This document shows, in pieces, positions 19,658-29,690 of a stretch of 46,122 nucleotides of DNA. The position numbers and the translations under genes are program-made. Below the pieces are notes generated by a model. It saw only the letters and a list, made by a program, of their open reading frames with translations, was not told where the DNA came from and made no database searches. Numbering within the stretch: the stretch's first letter is position 1; every line of letters starts with the position of its first letter. Location: assembly GCF_000485595.1 (NCBI RefSeq), contig NW_014577276.1, forward strand, positions 15,306 through 61,427, given 5' to 3'. Origin of the DNA: Priapulus caudatus. Lineage: Eukaryota > Priapulida > Priapulimorpha > Priapulimorphida > Priapulidae.

Positions 19658-20120
19658 GTTGGTACCGCTTATTGTGGAGCACGTACTACATTGTCACTCA
19701 GCACATTCGACAAATCCGTCGGAGCGCGTGGGCGACAACCGTGTGCCCCTTGGATATTATTGCCAGTACTGAGTAGATCAATTTATACCTGCTTTTACGC
19801 ATGCATTGTTGGCATTGCTGTGCTGTGTTGTCGAGTATTGGCGTTTGGAACGTCTTATCGCAACAGCGGTTAGCTCGATCCGCATCTCGGTCATGTCGGG
19901 CGGATAGGTTAGCTTAGTTCGTAGTTACGATCAGTTCAGATGGACTTGTTGTCAGGGCAAATTGTTCGTATCATCGAAAGTTCGTAACTCGAATGTTCGT
20001 AAGTCGGGGAGTCTCTGTAGTTATATCAGTATTATATCATTAGTTATATCGATCCGTTAGCGACGATCAGTTCGTAGCTGGATTCCGAGCTCACGCGTCT
20101 CGTCGTGGCGTTTTCCGCAG

Positions 20121-20301
20121 GAAATGCCGCCTGGCGACCAGCGGTCCGTGGCAGCAGGTGGAGTCGGTGTCGCTTCAGTGCATCTCACTGCAGACAGACC
20201 CACCTACGTGGCTTCCCGCTAACAGCAACGTCGCCGTGTGGGCGGTCGACCTCAACGGCAATGTGCTGTGCAGACTTGGAGTCACTAAAGAGTGCCCACA
20301 G
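20121..20301 (+). CDS. TECPR1: TECPR1 exon 18: end of DysF-2 and tectonin repeat
   Basis: 181 nt, phase 2 to phase 0, acceptor TCCGCAG and donor CAG|GTGAAC. It encodes KCRLATSGPWQQVESVSLQC, then NSNVAVWAVDLNGNVLCRLG and VTKECPQ. This is the last TECPR1 exon present once and intact in the window. Everything 3' of it is duplicated. Confidence 0.94.
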
Positions 20302-20664
20302 GTGAACGCGTGCGAGAAATGGTATACTCCAAATTCCTACAGCATGCGTATTCGGGCACCCCCTTTTGTCTGGGGCGAAATTTTCCTGGCTTTATTTATG
20401 TGTATATGTTTGGTATGTATGTATATTTGAGGTGTGAGGTATTTTTTTAATGTGCCGAGTGAGATTGTCACATGGACTATGGAAGAGGTGGTTAATGTGG
20501 GGTCACTGTTAACAGTGAATGTTAACTACCGTAGCAGCAGTTAATCTACGTGGTGTGTTAGATATATTCCTGATAATTTGGGTAGGATATAATGATATAG
20601 TAGGATATGATCAAATCAATACAGACGATGAACGTAAGGTAAAAGATCCTTCCGTTTTTAGCTC

Positions 20665-21346
20665 ACTTTGACATCGTCAAGCTGAGCTATTGCCATGGGT
20701 TGTCGTCCGTCGTACGTTCTCGTTCGTCCGTCTGTCCGTCAACATTTGGTTTTGGTCAACGATAACTCAGGAAATGTTTGAAATTGGGTATAGTTGTTAC
20801 TGCTATGCTCCCATATTGAACGTCCTATTTTGGAGCACGCCAGTCGACGTACTTTCGAGCCAGCGCAATTTTTTGCAAAAATGGGAATTGTCATTAGGTC
20901 AGTTCAGGTTCAACGGATTTTGCTCATTTTTGTATGTGAATGAATAAGGGCTAGGGGTTTTGATTTTAAAAAAAATAATGCAAATTAGGTAGGGCTTGGC
21001 AATTATATAGCATATATATATATATATAGACACGCAGATATTAAACAGTCTGTGGTGTCACACTCGTTTGGTTCGTTTTACAAGATTTCATTGACAATAT
21101 CTTTAATGCAAAATTCCTGCTATGAACTATTATGATTTATACTATTATTATTATTATGATATAATGATTTATGCTAAGAAACATCAAATCGGGTATAGCG
21201 CCATCTACCGTCACAAATTGTGATTTCATTTTGGTTTATAAATTATTTATATAATTTATATATAATATTATTTATTATTTTCACATAAAAAATTACACAT
21301 ATAATTATCAAGAGTATATAATGGGAGTTCTCCCATATCTACTCTT
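20665..21346. repeat. Repeat block R2, copy 2 (TECPR1 intron 18)
   Basis: This matches 14811-15805: TGACATCGTCAAGCT start, (GTCC)-rich run, CAACATTTGG, TTGGAGCACGCC, CACGCAGATA and the terminal palindrome. Relative to copy 1 it lacks roughly 300 bp after the ACAAATTGTGATTCATTTTGG segment. Confidence 0.82.
21308..21346. repeat. Short palindrome with shared foldback terminus, copy 2
   Basis: TCAAGAGTATATAATGGGAG faces CTCCCATATCTACTCTT across a two-base loop. This is the second copy of the 15765-15803 palindrome, with one substitution in the right arm. Confidence 0.85.
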
Positions 21347-21529
21347 CGTTTCTATAATGTACCGTCATGTTGCTCAATTAAAACTGACTTCTTCTCACTC
21401 ACTCATTTGTGTCCTTTTTGTGGTGAGCTACAGTGTCATTGATACTTTCATATTTATAAGTACTCGTGTGAGTCCGATAATATGCCATTGGTTTGTTGGT
21501 ATTTAATATTTGGTGTAATTCTTCTGCAG

Positions 21530-21661
21530 GGTCTGTCGTGGTCACACGTTCCCGCTGACCAGCCGTTTGTTCACATAGCGTGGGTGGATCCTACAGAGTA
21601 TGGGGCATAGCCAAAGATGCTCAGCCTGCTGCGAAATGGGTGCTGCCTCAGCTACCAAATG
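21530..21661 (+). pseudogene. TECPR1: TECPR1 exon 19, proximal copy (broken)
   Basis: 132 nt against 136 nt in the distal copy. Four single-base deletions relative to 27046-27181 (around 21576, 21620, 21629 and 21640) shift the frame and give an early TAG at 21608. Splice sites are intact (CTGCAG and GTAAGC). The indel pattern with almost no substitutions looks like raw long-read error rather than neutral decay. Confidence 0.85.
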
Positions 21662-21878
21662 GTAAGCATTTATTGTGTGCCTTAATATTAATATATGCAT
21701 ATATCTCAACTATTTGGCTAAAAGTTCACTGTATGTGTTATTTTGCACATAGGTGACATTGTTGGTGGTGTTTGCATTGAATGCCATATTAATTTAACAT
21801 GGGGTTGAGTGTGTATACCAGCTATATTGAATACAGTTAACACGTATACAAAATATATAAAAGGTTGTGCATTTTCAG

Positions 21879-22078
21879 GAACGTGCTGGTTTCAAGTGCC
21901 ACCTCCACACTCATAAGCTCAGTCTAGTGTCGGCTGGAAATGCTACTGTTTGGGCTCTGGGACACCGTCGGAAACCTATACTAACCGCTAAAGACGTACT
22001 TCCCATATTTCCCGACGGGAACAACGTGGCAGTGGGTGTGTGCTGGATCCAGCATGTATCAGTCGGACCAATGACCAG
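21879..22078 (+). pseudogene. TECPR1: TECPR1 exon 20, proximal copy (broken)
   Basis: Same exon as 27412-27611 but with several compensating one- to three-base insertions and deletions (for example GGGACACC for GGACACC and CTAACCGCTAAAG for CTACCGTAAAG). Parts still read LSLVSAGNATVWALG and IQHVSVGP. The total length is equal by chance, but the frame is broken inside. Confidence 0.85.
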
Positions 22079-22402
22079 GTTGGGCTACGTTACCGCATAT
22101 TCATTTTTACAATTTCCATTGATGTGCCCGTGAGAGGTATTTTTATTCCTTACTCTTTATTCATTCTGTATATTGCTAAGAAAAAAATTTAGGTAGCCAA
22201 GTATGACTGTTAAATATACGTTTGTGATTCATGTGTGAAATGGTGGTATTGGCTGTGTCTATGGGTTGTAGATCAACTGAATGTTTCAGTGTGCCATTCT
22301 GTGCTAGGAAGTTTGCTGTGCAACTATATTTGTATCGCCCCGCGACGAAGTCGGCGGGGATACTATGATTTCATGTCTCCCAGCGCCGCCGCCGCAGACA
22401 AT

Positions 22403-23085
22403 TTCCCTTCCGCTCTATAACTCGAACCCTAATTGACCTAGCGCTTCACCAACTTGGTATACTTACAAATCTTGGGGAGAAGCGTGAGCCAGCGTACCAA
22501 AACCAGGTCACTGCCGACCTTTTATTTGACCTTTACCTTTACCTTGATCATATTTCCCTTCGCTCTCTAACTCGGCCCCTGATTGACCTAGCGCTAAAAC
22601 TTGGTATTACTTACACATCTTGGGAGAAGGTGAGCAGCGTATCAAACCAGGTCACTGCAACCTTTATTTGACCTTTACCTTGACCTTTATCATATTTCCC
22701 TTCCGCTCTCTAACTCGGCCCCTAATTGACCTAGCGCTACAAACTTGGTTACTTACACATCTTGGGGAGAAGGTGAGCAGCATACCAAACCAGGTCACTG
22801 CCGGCTTTTATTTGACCTTGACCTTGATCATATTTCCCTTGCCGCCCTCTATAACTCGGCCCCTAATTGACCTAGCGGCGACCAAACTTGTATATCTTGC
22901 ATATCTTGGGGAGAAGGTGTGTCGCGTACCGAAACCAGGTCACTGCACCTTTATTTGACATTGACCTTGACCTTGACCTTGACCTTGACCTTCATTATAT
23001 TCTTCCCTTCCTCTATAACTCGGCCCCTAATTGACCTAGCGCGACCAACTTCGTATACTTACACATCTTGGGAGAACACGGGGAT
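22403..23085. repeat. Tandem minisatellite, unit about 145 bp, proximal array
   Basis: About five units, each with AACTCGGCCCCTAATTGACC, TTGGTATACTTACACATC, TTGGGGAGAAGGTGAGCAGC, CCAGGTCACTGC and runs of TTGACC. It lies in the intron between TECPR1 exons 20 and 21. The same array occurs at 27930-28625, and partly inverted copies occur at 25410-25860. Confidence 0.88.
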
Positions 23086-23280
23086 GTAGTTGGCGACAAC
23101 TGCCTTCTAGTTTTATAACAGTTTTTGGCAGCCGATCTACTATCTTTGTTAAGCTGTACGATTATCACGAATTAAAATATTTTTATGGTAAGTAAAATTT
23201 GATGGCATGTTTCTGAGAGCTATGCAATGATTCGATGCATTTCTGGTTGAGGTAATTTTTACAGAAATATCTGCTTTCAG

Positions 23281-23387
23281 GTTTGGGCAATACCGCAAAC
23301 CTAGTCACTGGTACTGTGTGCAGTCTGCAAGAGATCAGGAATCACCTTAAGAAATCCTGTGGGAACGGATGGGATGTGGGAATAAGG
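23281..23387 (+). pseudogene. TECPR1: TECPR1 exon 21, proximal copy (broken)
   Basis: 107 nt against 105 nt in the intact middle copy at 26061-26165. Small insertions (ATACCGCAAAC, CTGTGTGC) and deletions break the frame. Splice sites TTTCAG and GTGAGA are kept. Confidence 0.85.
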
Positions 23388-23640
23388 GTGAGAATTTTGC
23401 CATATTTAGAATGAAATAGACTCAAAACATTTGTTCAACCTATCTATTTGTTTTGTTAGTTTTCACTGTATGCGTCTATCTTACCTGTTTCATCAAATTT
23501 TTATTCACACCCTGACAACAAGATACTGTTCCTGTTCCATTTTTCTTCTGTCTCACATGCCAACACATGTCGTGAATGCATACATTCCATGTCTGTTTTT
23601 AAATAAACTTTAACGTTGATGCGTTGCTTGCTTTACCTAG

Positions 23641-23779
23641 GGTGGATGGTCGCACATCTCAACCAGGGGCTGCGTGGCCAGAAGAGGCCCTGCTGCTGTG
23701 ATGAGAGAACGAGGTCACGCAGATTTTGCACCCAGTATGAGCACCTCGGACGTTCGCCAGCTTAAACGTCATCACCTGA
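23641..23779 (+). pseudogene. TECPR1: TECPR1 exon 22, proximal copy (broken)
   Basis: It begins GGTGGATGGTCGCACATC as in the intact copy. Extra bases (GTGGCCAG, GCTGCTGTG) and deletions (GAGAACGAG, GTCACGCAG) shift the frame. The genuine stop TGA is still visible at 23777-23779. Confidence 0.82.
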
Positions 23780-24145
23780 ACAGTCATAATACTACTGCGT
23801 ATCAATTGCTTGGCTTAGTGGCTGCCCGAAGCTATAACACGAGATGTGTTTTCAGTGCCAGGCTTTATGAAATTTCATTACGTGAATGCGTGAAGGATAT
23901 CCAGTTGTGTATAACTGGCTGCAGTACTCAAAAGCATCTTGGTAGGGTTGTAGACAACTAGTTCAGGCAATGCAATTGTCCATCCCGAAGTCAATGGAAA
24001 TAGAATCTTTCTAACCAAGATATAGAAGAACTAACACATACGGTGACACGGGAGCATCCATCCAGTCCCGTTGCTACTCTCCTTCTTTATACGCTCTTGA
24101 TATAATATATATACAAGTATATATATATATATATATTATATAATA

Positions 24146-24953
24146 TCAGGAGTAGATAAGAGGAGAAGGAGTGTGACTCCATAAACAAGGGAATGTCGTC
24201 ATTTACTAGCCTTATAATACCTACGATTTACTACGCGTAACTCATCGCAACTTGAGCTCAAATCGGACACAGTCATTCGACCATCCATACAGTACCAGAC
24301 TTGTTCCTCGTAGACACCCGCAATCCGGAGATACAGACTAAAACATACGACACGATTCTCCAATCTTTGTCCATTAATCAACCGTAGCAATCGCCTATGA
24401 TTCAAACAAAAAGGCAGCTACTAACCACACTGTCCCGGCTTGCGCTCACGGGCGAGCCGCTGTGGCTCGCAGGGTGTTAGGCATCAACCGCAACACTCGG
24501 CGAGATAACTTTTGACCCGGCTATACAACTACAATGTATGCCTTATGCGGCAATACAGCTGGCATGCCCCCATACCGCACGGCGCACGCCATATCCCTAT
24601 CAGCAGCAGATCGCGATTAAAATCTCCCTGCGAGCCACAGCCGCGCTCGCCGTGAGCGCAAGCGTGGACAGCTGTGGTGAGTAGCTGCCTTTTGTTTGAA
24701 TCATAGGCGATTGCTACGGTTGATTAATGGACAAAGATTGGAGAATCGGTGTCGTATGTTTTAGTGCTGTATCTCCGGATTGCGGGTGTCTACGAGGAAA
24801 CGATCTGGTACGATGATGTGGCAATGTACTGTGTCCGATTTGAGCTCAGTTGGATGAGTTACGCGTAGTAAATCGTACGGGTATTATAAAGGCTAGTAAA
24901 TGACGAATTTCCTTGTTTATTGGAGTCACACTCCTTCCCTTTATCTACCCTGA
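24146..24953. repeat. Foldback element F1, copy 2
   Basis: The left end TCAGGAGTAGATAAGAGG is mirrored by TTTATCTACCCTGA. Arms of about 300 bp are homologous to copy 1 in TECPR1 intron 1 (TTGAGCTCAAATCG, ACACCCGCAATCCGGAGATA). The centre differs from copy 1. It carries indels relative to copy 3 at 29687-30500, which lies at the equivalent position downstream of the distal exon set. Confidence 0.9.
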
Positions 24954-24967
24954 TATATATGGTATAT

Positions 24968-25088
24968 ATGTATACACAAAATATGATATTAACCAGACAG
25001 GTTAAATATCATATTTTGTGTATACATATATACATATATCATATATTATATTATAGTTATATATATATATATATGTATATATATTATA
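24968..25088. repeat. Hairpin plus TA microsatellite
   Basis: ATACACAAAATATGATATT and AATATCATATTTTGTGTAT flank the 15-base loop AACCAGACAGGTTAA, which is itself partly palindromic. A (TA)n run follows. The same hairpin occurs at about 30510-30572. Confidence 0.85.
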
Positions 25089-25233
25089 TCAAGAGCGTAT
25101 AAAGAAGAAGAGAGCGTACAACGGTGAAATGGCTAACCGTTATGTCGCAGTATTAGTCGAATAAAGAACTTTGCAGCGTTTTTATTTTGACGATTATTTG
25201 CGTATATTGATCAGCTGTCGCATAGACAGCTTG
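25089..25233. repeat. Foldback element F2, truncated copy at gap
   Basis: It starts TCAAGAGCGTATAAAGAAG and matches the first 145 bp of the F2 element at 30635. The sequence is interrupted by the 25-N gap. Confidence 0.85.
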
Positions 25234-25258
25234 NNNNNNNNNNNNNNNNNNNNNNNNN
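25234..25258. other. Assembly gap (25 N)
   Basis: The gap separates the proximal TECPR1 3' copy and a truncated foldback from a rearranged stretch (25259-25860) and the middle partial copy. It marks a likely join error. Confidence 0.99.
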
Positions 25259-25409
25259 TTGGAACGCTACGAGAGTGGCATGGTTTGCGTCAACTTTGAG
25301 TCGGACAGTGTGCGGTGGCCTCCCGATCAATAGGGATCGGGTCGTATAGTGTGCGGCGGCTTAGTGCTGTGCACAGTGCAAAATCGGATAGTGTGCGGCT
25401 AGCATAAAA

Positions 25410-25860
25410 GCGCTAAGTCAATTAGGGGCCGAGTTAGAGAGCGGAAGAGAAATATGATCGAGGTCAAAGTAAAGGTCAAATAAAGTTCGCAGTGACCTGG
25501 TTTTGGTACGCTGCTCACCTTCTCCCCAAGATGTGTAAGTATACCAAGTTTGGTAGCGCTAGATCAAACCAAAACCAGGTCACTGCTGCTTTTATTTGAC
25601 CTTGACCTTGACCTTATCATATTTCCCTTCCATCAATGTCAAATAAAGGTTGCAGTGACCTGGTTTCGGTACGCGACACACCTTCTCCCCAAGATGTGTA
25701 AGTATACCAAGTTTGGTCGCGCTAGGTCAATTAGGGGCCGAGTTATAGAGCCTTGCCCCCGTGTTCTCCCCAAGATGTGTAAGTATACAAAGTTTGGTCG
25801 TGCTAGGTCAATTAGGGGCCGAGTTATAGAGCGGAAGGAAATATGATGAAGGTCAAGGTA
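25410..25860 (-). repeat. Minisatellite units, mainly inverted
   Basis: Units of the 145-bp minisatellite appear in reverse complement (GGTCAATTAGGGGCCGAGTT, three times), with one forward fragment at about 25563-25630. Mixed orientation within 450 bp suggests either local inversion or chimeric assembly. Confidence 0.85.
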
Positions 25861-26060
25861 TGTAGTTGGCGACAACTGCCCTTTCTAGTTTTATAACAGT
25901 TTTTGGCAGCCGATCTACTATCTTTGTTAAGCTGTACGATTATCACGAAATTAAAATATTTTTATGGTACAAGTAAAATTTGATGGCATGTTTCTGAGAG
26001 CTATGCAATGATTCGATGCATTTCTGGTTGGGTAATTTTTACAGAAATATCTGCTTTCAG

Positions 26061-26165
26061 GTTTGGGCAATAGCAAACCTAGTCACTGGTACTGGTGCAG
26101 TCTGCAAGAGATCAGGAATCACCTTAGAAAATCCTGTGGGAACAGGATGGGATGTGGGAATAAGG
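26061..26165 (+). CDS. TECPR1: TECPR1 exon 21, middle copy (intact)
   Basis: 35 codons, phase 0, acceptor TTTCAG and donor AGG|GTGAGA. It encodes VWAIANLVTGTGAVCKRSGI and TLENPVGTGWDVGIR. Val-Trp-[Val/Ala]-Ile-Ala-Asn and Cys-x-Arg-[Thr/Ser]-Gly-[Val/Ile] with Gly-x-Gly-Trp-Asp-x-Gly-Ile match the last tectonin repeat of human TECPR1. It is the only intact copy of this exon in the window, but it lies upstream of the intact exons 19 and 20. Confidence 0.93.
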
Positions 26166-26422
26166 GTGAGAATTTTTGCCTAATTTAGAATGAAATAGAC
26201 TCAAAACATTTGTTTCACACCTATCTATTTGTTTCGTTAGTTTTCACTGTATGCGTCTATCTTACCTGTTTCATCTAATTTTTAATTCACACCCTGACAA
26301 CAAGATACTGTTCCTGTTCCATTTTTACTTCTGTCTCACATGCAACACATGTCATGAATGCATACATTCCATGTCTGTTTTTAAATAAATTTAACGTTGA
26401 TGCCGTTGCTTGCTTTACCTAG

Positions 26423-26560
26423 GGTGGATGGTCGCACATCTCAACCAGGGGCTGCGTGGCAGAAGAGGCCCTGCTCTGTGATGAGAGTAACGAGGTCACC
26501 GCAGATTTTGCACCCAGTATGAGCACCTCGGACGTTCGCAGCTTAAACGTCATCACCTGA
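26423..26560 (+). CDS. TECPR1: TECPR1 exon 22, middle copy (intact, stop)
   Basis: Acceptor ACCTAG, stop TGA at 26558-26560. It encodes GGWSHISTRGCVAEEALLCD and a divergent tail ending SLNVIT. Gly-Gly-Trp-[Asp/Ser]-His-Ile-Ser is the conserved end of the final blade. The tail is not conserved with vertebrates. A 34-codon frame in the downstream sequence (from ATG at about 26626) is preserved in composition but is probably 3' UTR. Confidence 0.9.
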   Translation, partial: GGWSHISTRGCVAEEALLCDESNEVTADFAPSMSTSDVRSLNVIT

Positions 26561-27045
26561 ACAGTCATAATACTACTGCGTATCAAATTGCTTGGGCTTA
26601 GTGGCTGCCCGAAGCTATAACACGAGATGTGTTTTCAGTGCCAGGATTATGAAATTCATTACGTGAATCGTGAAGGATATCCAGTTGTGTATAACTGGCT
26701 GCAGTACTCAAAAGCATCTTGTAGGGTGTAGACAACATAGTCAGGCAATGCAAGTTGTCCATCCCGAAGTCAAATGGAAATAGAATCTTTCTAACCAAAG
26801 ATATAGAGAAGAACTAACACATACGGTGACACGGGAGCATCCATCCAGTCCCGTTGTACTCTCCTTCTTTATACGCTCTTGATATAATATATATACATAT
26901 ATAATCTTCTCACTCACTCATTTGTGTCCTTTTTGTGGTGAGCTACAGTGTCATTGATACTTTCATATTTATAAGTACTCGTGTGAGTCCGATAATATGC
27001 CATTGGTTTTGTTGGTATTTAATATTTGGTGTAATTCTTCTGCAG

Positions 27046-27181
27046 GGTCTGTCGTGGTCACACGTTCCCGCTGACCAGCCGTTTGTTCACATTAGCGTGG
27101 GTGGATCCTACAGAGTATGGGGCATAGCCAAAGATGGCTCAGCCTGCTTGCGAAATGGGGTGCTGCCTCAGCTACCAAATG
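27046..27181 (+). CDS. TECPR1: TECPR1 exon 19, distal copy (intact)
   Basis: 136 nt, phase 0 to phase 1, acceptor TCTGCAG and donor AATG|GTAAGC. It encodes GLSWSHVPADQPFVHISVGG and SYRVWGIAKDGSAC, then LRNGVLPQLPN. Asp-Gln-Pro-Phe-x-x-Ile-Ser-[Val/Ile]-Gly and Asp-Gly-Ser-Ala are strongly conserved in TECPR1. It follows exon 18 in phase. Confidence 0.93.
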
Positions 27182-27411
27182 GTAAGCATTTATTGTGTGC
27201 CTTAATATTGTATATAATGCATATATCTCAAACCTATTTGGCTAAAAGTTCACTGTATGTGTTATTTTGCACATAGGTGACATTGTTGGTGTTTGCATTG
27301 AATGCCAAATATTAATTTAACATGGGGTTGTCAACTTGAGTGTGTATACCAGCTATATTGAATACAGTTAACAACGTATACAAAATATATAAAAGGTTGT
27401 GCATTTTCCAG

Positions 27412-27611
27412 GAACGTGCTGGTTTCAAGTGCCACCTCCACCACATCATAAGCTCAGTCTAGTGTCGGCTGGGAAATCTACTGTTTGGGCTCTGGACACC
27501 GTCGGAAACCTATACTACCGTAAAGACGTACTTCCCATATTTCCCGAGGGAACAACGTGGCAGTGGGTGTGTGCTGGAATCCAGCATGTATCAGTCGGAC
27601 CACATGACCAG
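27412..27611 (+). CDS. TECPR1: TECPR1 exon 20, distal copy (intact)
   Basis: 200 nt, phase 1 to phase 0, acceptor TTTCCAG and donor CAG|GTTTGG. It encodes HHKLSLVSAGKSTVWALDTV, GNLYYRKDVLPIFPEGTTWQ and IQHVSVGPHDQ. The weak GTTTGG donor was chosen because it places Asp-Gln directly before Val-Trp of exon 21, as in the human protein. The frame otherwise reads on to a stop at 27665. Confidence 0.92.
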
Positions 27612-27860
27612 GTTTGGCTACGTTACCGCAATTCATTTTACAAATTTCCATTGATGTGCCCGTGAGAGGTATTTTTATTCCTTACTTTTATTCATTCTGT
27701 ATATTGCTAAGAAAAAAATTTAGGTAGCCAAGTATGACTGTTAAATATACGTTTGTGATTCATGTGTGAAATGGTGGTATTGGCTGTGTCTATGGGTTGT
27801 AGATCAACTGAATGTTTCAGTGCCATTCTGTGCTAGGAAGTTTGCTGTGAACTATATTTG

Positions 27861-27891
27861 TATCCCCCGCGACGAAGTCGGCGGGGATACT
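27861..27891. repeat. GC-rich hairpin at start of minisatellite
   Basis: GTATCCCCCGC and GCGGGGATAC pair around the loop GACGAAGTCG. An equivalent with one indel lies at 22333-22363. It marks the edge of the tandem array in both copies. Confidence 0.75.
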
Positions 27892-27929
27892 ATGATTTCA
27901 TGTCTCCCCAGCCACCGCCGCCGCAGACA

Positions 27930-28625
27930 ATTTCCCTTCCGCTCTATAACTCGAACCCTAATTGACCTAGCGCTACCAAACTTGGTATACTTACAAATCT
28001 TGGGGAGAAGGTGAGCAGCGTACCAAAACCAGGTCACTGCGACCTTTATTTGACCTTTACCTTGACCTTGATCATATTTCCCTTTCACTCTCTAACTCGG
28101 CCCCTAATTGACCTAGCGCTACCAAACTTTGCGCATTATTATACTTACACATCTTGGGGAGAAGGTGAGCAGCGTATCAAACCAGGTCACTGCAACCTTT
28201 ATTTGACCTTTACCTTGACCTTTATCATATTTCCCTTCCGCTCTCTAACTCGGCCCCTAATTGACCTAGCGCTACAAACTTGCGTATACTTCACATCTTG
28301 GGGAGAAGGTTGAGCAGATACCAAACCAGGTCACTGCGGCTTTTATTTGACCTTGACCTTGATCATATTTCCCTGTCCGCCCTTCTATAACTCGGCCCCT
28401 AATTGACTACGCCGGACCAAACTTGTATACTCTGCATATCTTGGGGAGAAGGTGTGTCGCGTACCGAAACCAGGTCACTGCAACCTTTATTTGATCATTG
28501 ACCTTGACCTTGACCTTGACCTTGACCTTCATTATATTTTCCCTTCCTCTATAACTCGGCCCCTAATTGACCTAGCGCGACCAAACTTCGTATACTTACA
28601 CATCTTGGGGAGAACACCCGGGGAT
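27930..28625. repeat. Tandem minisatellite, unit about 145 bp, distal array
   Basis: Five units begin near 27949, 28094, 28247, 28389 and 28553 at AACTCGGCCCC (AACTCGAACCC in the first). Units contain several direct TTGACC repeats, and the last contains five in a row. It lies in the intron between exons 20 and 21. Confidence 0.9.
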
Positions 28626-28827
28626 GTAGTTGGCGACAACTGCCGCTTCTAGTTTTATAACAGTTTTTGGCACGCCATCTACTATCTTTGTTAAGCTGTA
28701 CGATTATCACGAAATTAAAATATTTTTATGGTACAAGTAAAATTTGATGGCATGTTTCTGAGAGCTATGCAAATGATTCGATGCATTTCTGGTTGGGTTA
28801 ATTTTTACAGAAATATCTGCTTTTCAG

Positions 28828-28933
28828 GTTTGGGCAATAGCAAACCTAGCTCACTGGTACTGTTGCAGTCTGCCAAGAGATCAGGAATCACCTTAGAAAA
28901 TCCTGTGGGACAGGATGGGATGTGGGAATAATG
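28828..28933 (+). pseudogene. TECPR1: TECPR1 exon 21, distal copy (broken)
   Basis: 106 nt against 105 nt. Extra C in CCTAGCTCAC, extra C in CTGCCAAG, a lost A in GGGACAGG and an extra T in AATAATGG shift the frame and create an early TAG. The reading is disrupted although this copy sits in the correct order after exons 19 and 20. Confidence 0.87.
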
Positions 28934-29188
28934 GTGAGAATTTTTGTATTTTAGATGAAATAGACTCAAAACATTGTTTCACACCTATCTATTTGTTTTG
29001 TTAGTTTTCACTGTATGCGTCTATCTTACCTGTTTCATCAAATTTTTATTCACACCCTGACAACAAGATACTGTTCCTGTTTCCATTTTTACTTCTGTCT
29101 CACATGCAACACATGTCGTGAATGCATTACATTCCATGGTCTGTTTTTAAATAAATTTAACGCTTGATGCGTTGCTTGCTTTACCTAG

Positions 29189-29326
29189 GGTGGAGGTCGC
29201 ACATCTCAACCAGGGGCGGCGTGGCAGAAGAGGCCCTGCTCTGTGATGAGAGTAACGAGGTCACCGCAGATTTGCACCCAGTATGAGCACCTCGGACCGT
29301 TCGCCAGCTTAAACGTCATCACCTGA
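29189..29326 (+). pseudogene. TECPR1: TECPR1 exon 22, distal copy (broken)
   Basis: The first codons have lost two bases (GGTGGAGGTCGC for GGTGGATGGTCGC plus a nearby change), and further single-base indels follow (GACCGTTCGCC). The stop position equivalent to the intact copy is 29324-29326. Confidence 0.85.
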
Positions 29327-29647
29327 ACAGTCATAATACTACTGCGTATCAATTGCTTGGGCTTTAGTGGCTGCCCGAAGCTATAACCACGAGATGTGTT
29401 TTCAGTGCCAGGTTATGAAATTCATTACGTGAATCGTGAAGGATATCCAGTTGTGTATAACTGGCTGCATACTCAAAAGCTCTTGGAGGGTTGTAGACAA
29501 CTAGTTCAGGCAATGCAAGTTGTCCATCCCGAAGTCAATGGAATAGAATCTTTCTAACAAAGATATAGAGAGAACTAACACATACGGTGACACGGGAGCA
29601 TCCATCCAGTCCCGTTGTACTCTCCTTCTTTATACGCTCTTGATATA

Positions 29648-29686
<39 letters not shown>

Positions 29687-29690
<4 letters not shown>

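Larger units (their letters stand above)
7691..29326 (+). other. TECPR1: TECPR1 homologue, whole locus (22 coding exons)
   Basis: Tectonin beta-propeller repeat-containing protein 1 binds the ATG12-ATG5 conjugate and acts in selective autophagy, autophagosome-lysosome fusion and LC3 lipidation on damaged, sphingomyelin-exposing membranes. Predicted order: tectonin repeats (residues 1-70), DysF-1 (about 70-181), tectonin repeats (182-380), low-complexity region (385-575), a region corresponding to the ATG5-interacting segment plus PH domain (about 600-790), tectonin repeat (830-890), DysF-2 (905-1005), tectonin repeats to the C-terminus. The coding sum is 3753 nt (1250 residues); the human protein is 1165 as I recall. 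All exon phases fit. The last four exons are multi-copy and partly broken (see those entries). Confidence 0.95.

Noticed and set aside
26626-26735. Short frame after the TECPR1 stop (contains Tyr-Glu-Ile-His-Tyr)
   Set aside because: It is only 34 codons, preceded by a stop, and has no matching splice phase. It is treated as probable 3' UTR, although an alternative last exon is not excluded.
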